Virus record (IMG/VR): IMGVR_UViG_3300035145_001847
Span: 1 to 44,789 of that record
Reading direction: 5' to 3' (one strand)
DNA length: 44,789 nt
DNA from: a virus
A program made the translations under genes and the position numbers. The notes below the pieces were generated by a model, which was given only the letters and a program-made list of their open reading frames with translations, did not search any database and was not told the origin of the DNA. Shown here piece by piece: positions 44,280-44,789 of this stretch (positions within the stretch are counted from its first letter, which is position 1; every line of letters starts with the position of its first letter).

Positions 44280-44789
44280 TTATTTATCAAATATTTTAAA
44301 AAATTCTTTTTCTAATTTTACAAGTTCTGGCTTAGTCCTAAAGTGTTCTTGATTGTGTTTACATAAATCTAAAATTTCATTAGTATTTAATTTTTCTTCC
44401 AGTTGAGAAAGAGATAGATTACTTAAATCTTTTAACATTTTAAGATCATTTAAAATACAAGTTTTATAATCTTTGGTGTCGCCTACGCCTCCTAATACTT
44501 CGTTGAAGGACCTATATCCATATTCTTCATGAATAGTTTTATTAAAAGGTAGTCCTAATGTTAAAAAGGGCATGCCTGCCACCATAGGCTTGAATGTCTT
44601 TTCAGTAAAATATATCCTTTTGCAATCTGTTTCAGTGTATAATAATTCTAAATTTTCGTAAAATACATGTAAATCATGTGTTAAACATATACCACAATCT
44701 AAATGATGTCCGTAAGAATCCCATTCGCCTGGGCCATCTATTGGGCATTCTAAAGGTATTTCAGGAATATTATATTCGTCTTTTACTAT
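44280..44789 (-). CDS. Glycosyltransferase-like protein (5' end outside the window)
   Basis: The minus-strand frame is open from the right edge, so at least 169 residues are present and the start lies beyond the window. IYFTEKTFKPMVAGMPFLTL resembles the donor-binding TEK...aG.PF motif of phage and GT10-type glycosyltransferases, followed by a segment YGYRSFNEVLGG. It ends FFKIFDK, whose last codons plus stop form the late promoter of the downstream gene. The family call rests on one motif only. Confidence 0.5.
   Translation of the reverse strand: MVKDEYNIPEIPLECPIDGPGEWDSYGHHLDCGICLTHDLHVFYENLELLYTETDCKRIYFTEKTFKPMVAGMPFLTLGLPFNKTIHEEYGYRSFNEVLGGVGDTKDYKTCILNDLKMLKDLSNLSLSQLEEKLNTNEILDLCKHNQEHFRTKPELVKLEKEFFKIFDK
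44281..44288 (-). promoter_or_regulatory. Minus-strand late promoter embedded in the end of the upstream gene
   Basis: GATAAATA reads as Asp-Lys-stop of the glycosyltransferase-like gene, then AGTGT, then the ATG at 44275. Leaderless arrangement. Confidence 0.8.

Noticed and set aside
44276-44290. Upstream Met for the minus-strand gene ending at 43898
   Set aside because: That codon overlaps the GATAAATA promoter; the leaderless ATG at 44275 fits ten other genes.
1-44789. Integrase, transposase, insertion sequence, attachment site or replication origin
   Set aside because: None found; the three tRNA genes are complete and have no visible duplicated 3' ends that would suggest integration.

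Overview
The window is AT-rich, densely packed and almost entirely coding. It reads as a piece of a T4-like marine myovirus genome. The support is T4-type late-promoter octamers (NATAAATA) throughout, T4-family genes (class Ia ribonucleotide reductase nrdA/nrdB, ATP-dependent DNA ligase, DexA-type exonuclease, a PAAR spike tip, N-terminal peptides like T4 capsid-targeting sequences), three A-ending-codon tRNAs, and a protein repertoire resembling marine cyanophages and pelagiphages. No photosynthesis gene is present. A 7Fe ferredoxin of the proteobacterial FdxA type and the low GC suggest a host such as SAR11 or another AT-rich marine proteobacterium; that host is an inference.

Layout. 1-18.3 kb is a late structural block on the + strand: small virion proteins, a 2170-residue protein with an amidoligase-like domain and a PD-(D/E)XK-like nuclease motif, a Gly/Lys-rich protein, a Cu/Zn superoxide dismutase fused to a ParB-like domain, two tandem SGNH-type hydrolases, a glycine-zipper virion protein, a RecB/Cas4-like nuclease and a tail-fibre-like protein. 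18.4-22.1 kb is nucleotide metabolism (nrdA, nrdB). 22.1-27.1 kb holds a PAAR protein, a radical SAM enzyme, a convergent radical-SAM-like protein lacking the cysteine cluster, a subtilase and a PP-loop ATPase. 27.2-30.5 kb is a run of very small, overlapping, mostly membrane proteins with a secreted EF-hand protein, then ferredoxin and lipase genes. 30.5-33.9 kb has tRNA-Thr, a histone-H1-like mini protein, tRNA-Ala and a putative glycan-tailoring trio (2OG-Fe(II) oxygenase-like protein plus two glycosyltransferases).

33.9-40.2 kb is an early region: sigma70-type promoters with a strict 16-bp spacer, strong Shine-Dalgarno sites, dexA, ligase and small host-takeover-type genes. 40.18-40.39 kb is a non-coding, strongly self-complementary stretch that I call a candidate structured RNA; it is followed by tRNA-Glu. 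40.5-44.8 kb returns to late-type genes: a divergent cupin/ATP-grasp pair, a zincin, peptide deformylase, a glycoside hydrolase family 6 (cellulase-type) enzyme and minus-strand genes running off the window.

The strongest unexpected signal is regulatory. Eleven genes, on both strands, have a late-promoter octamer followed by exactly five bases and then ATG, which places the predicted transcription start on the A of the start codon, without a Shine-Dalgarno site. Two more genes have a sigma70-type promoter in nearly the same arrangement. This predicts a large class of leaderless phage mRNAs. Other highlights are probable head-packaged enzymes, the candidate structured RNA with competing helices, the GH6 enzyme, an HxG motif in the oxygenase where HxD is expected, and 11-bp-phased GTTACA repeats between divergent transcription units.
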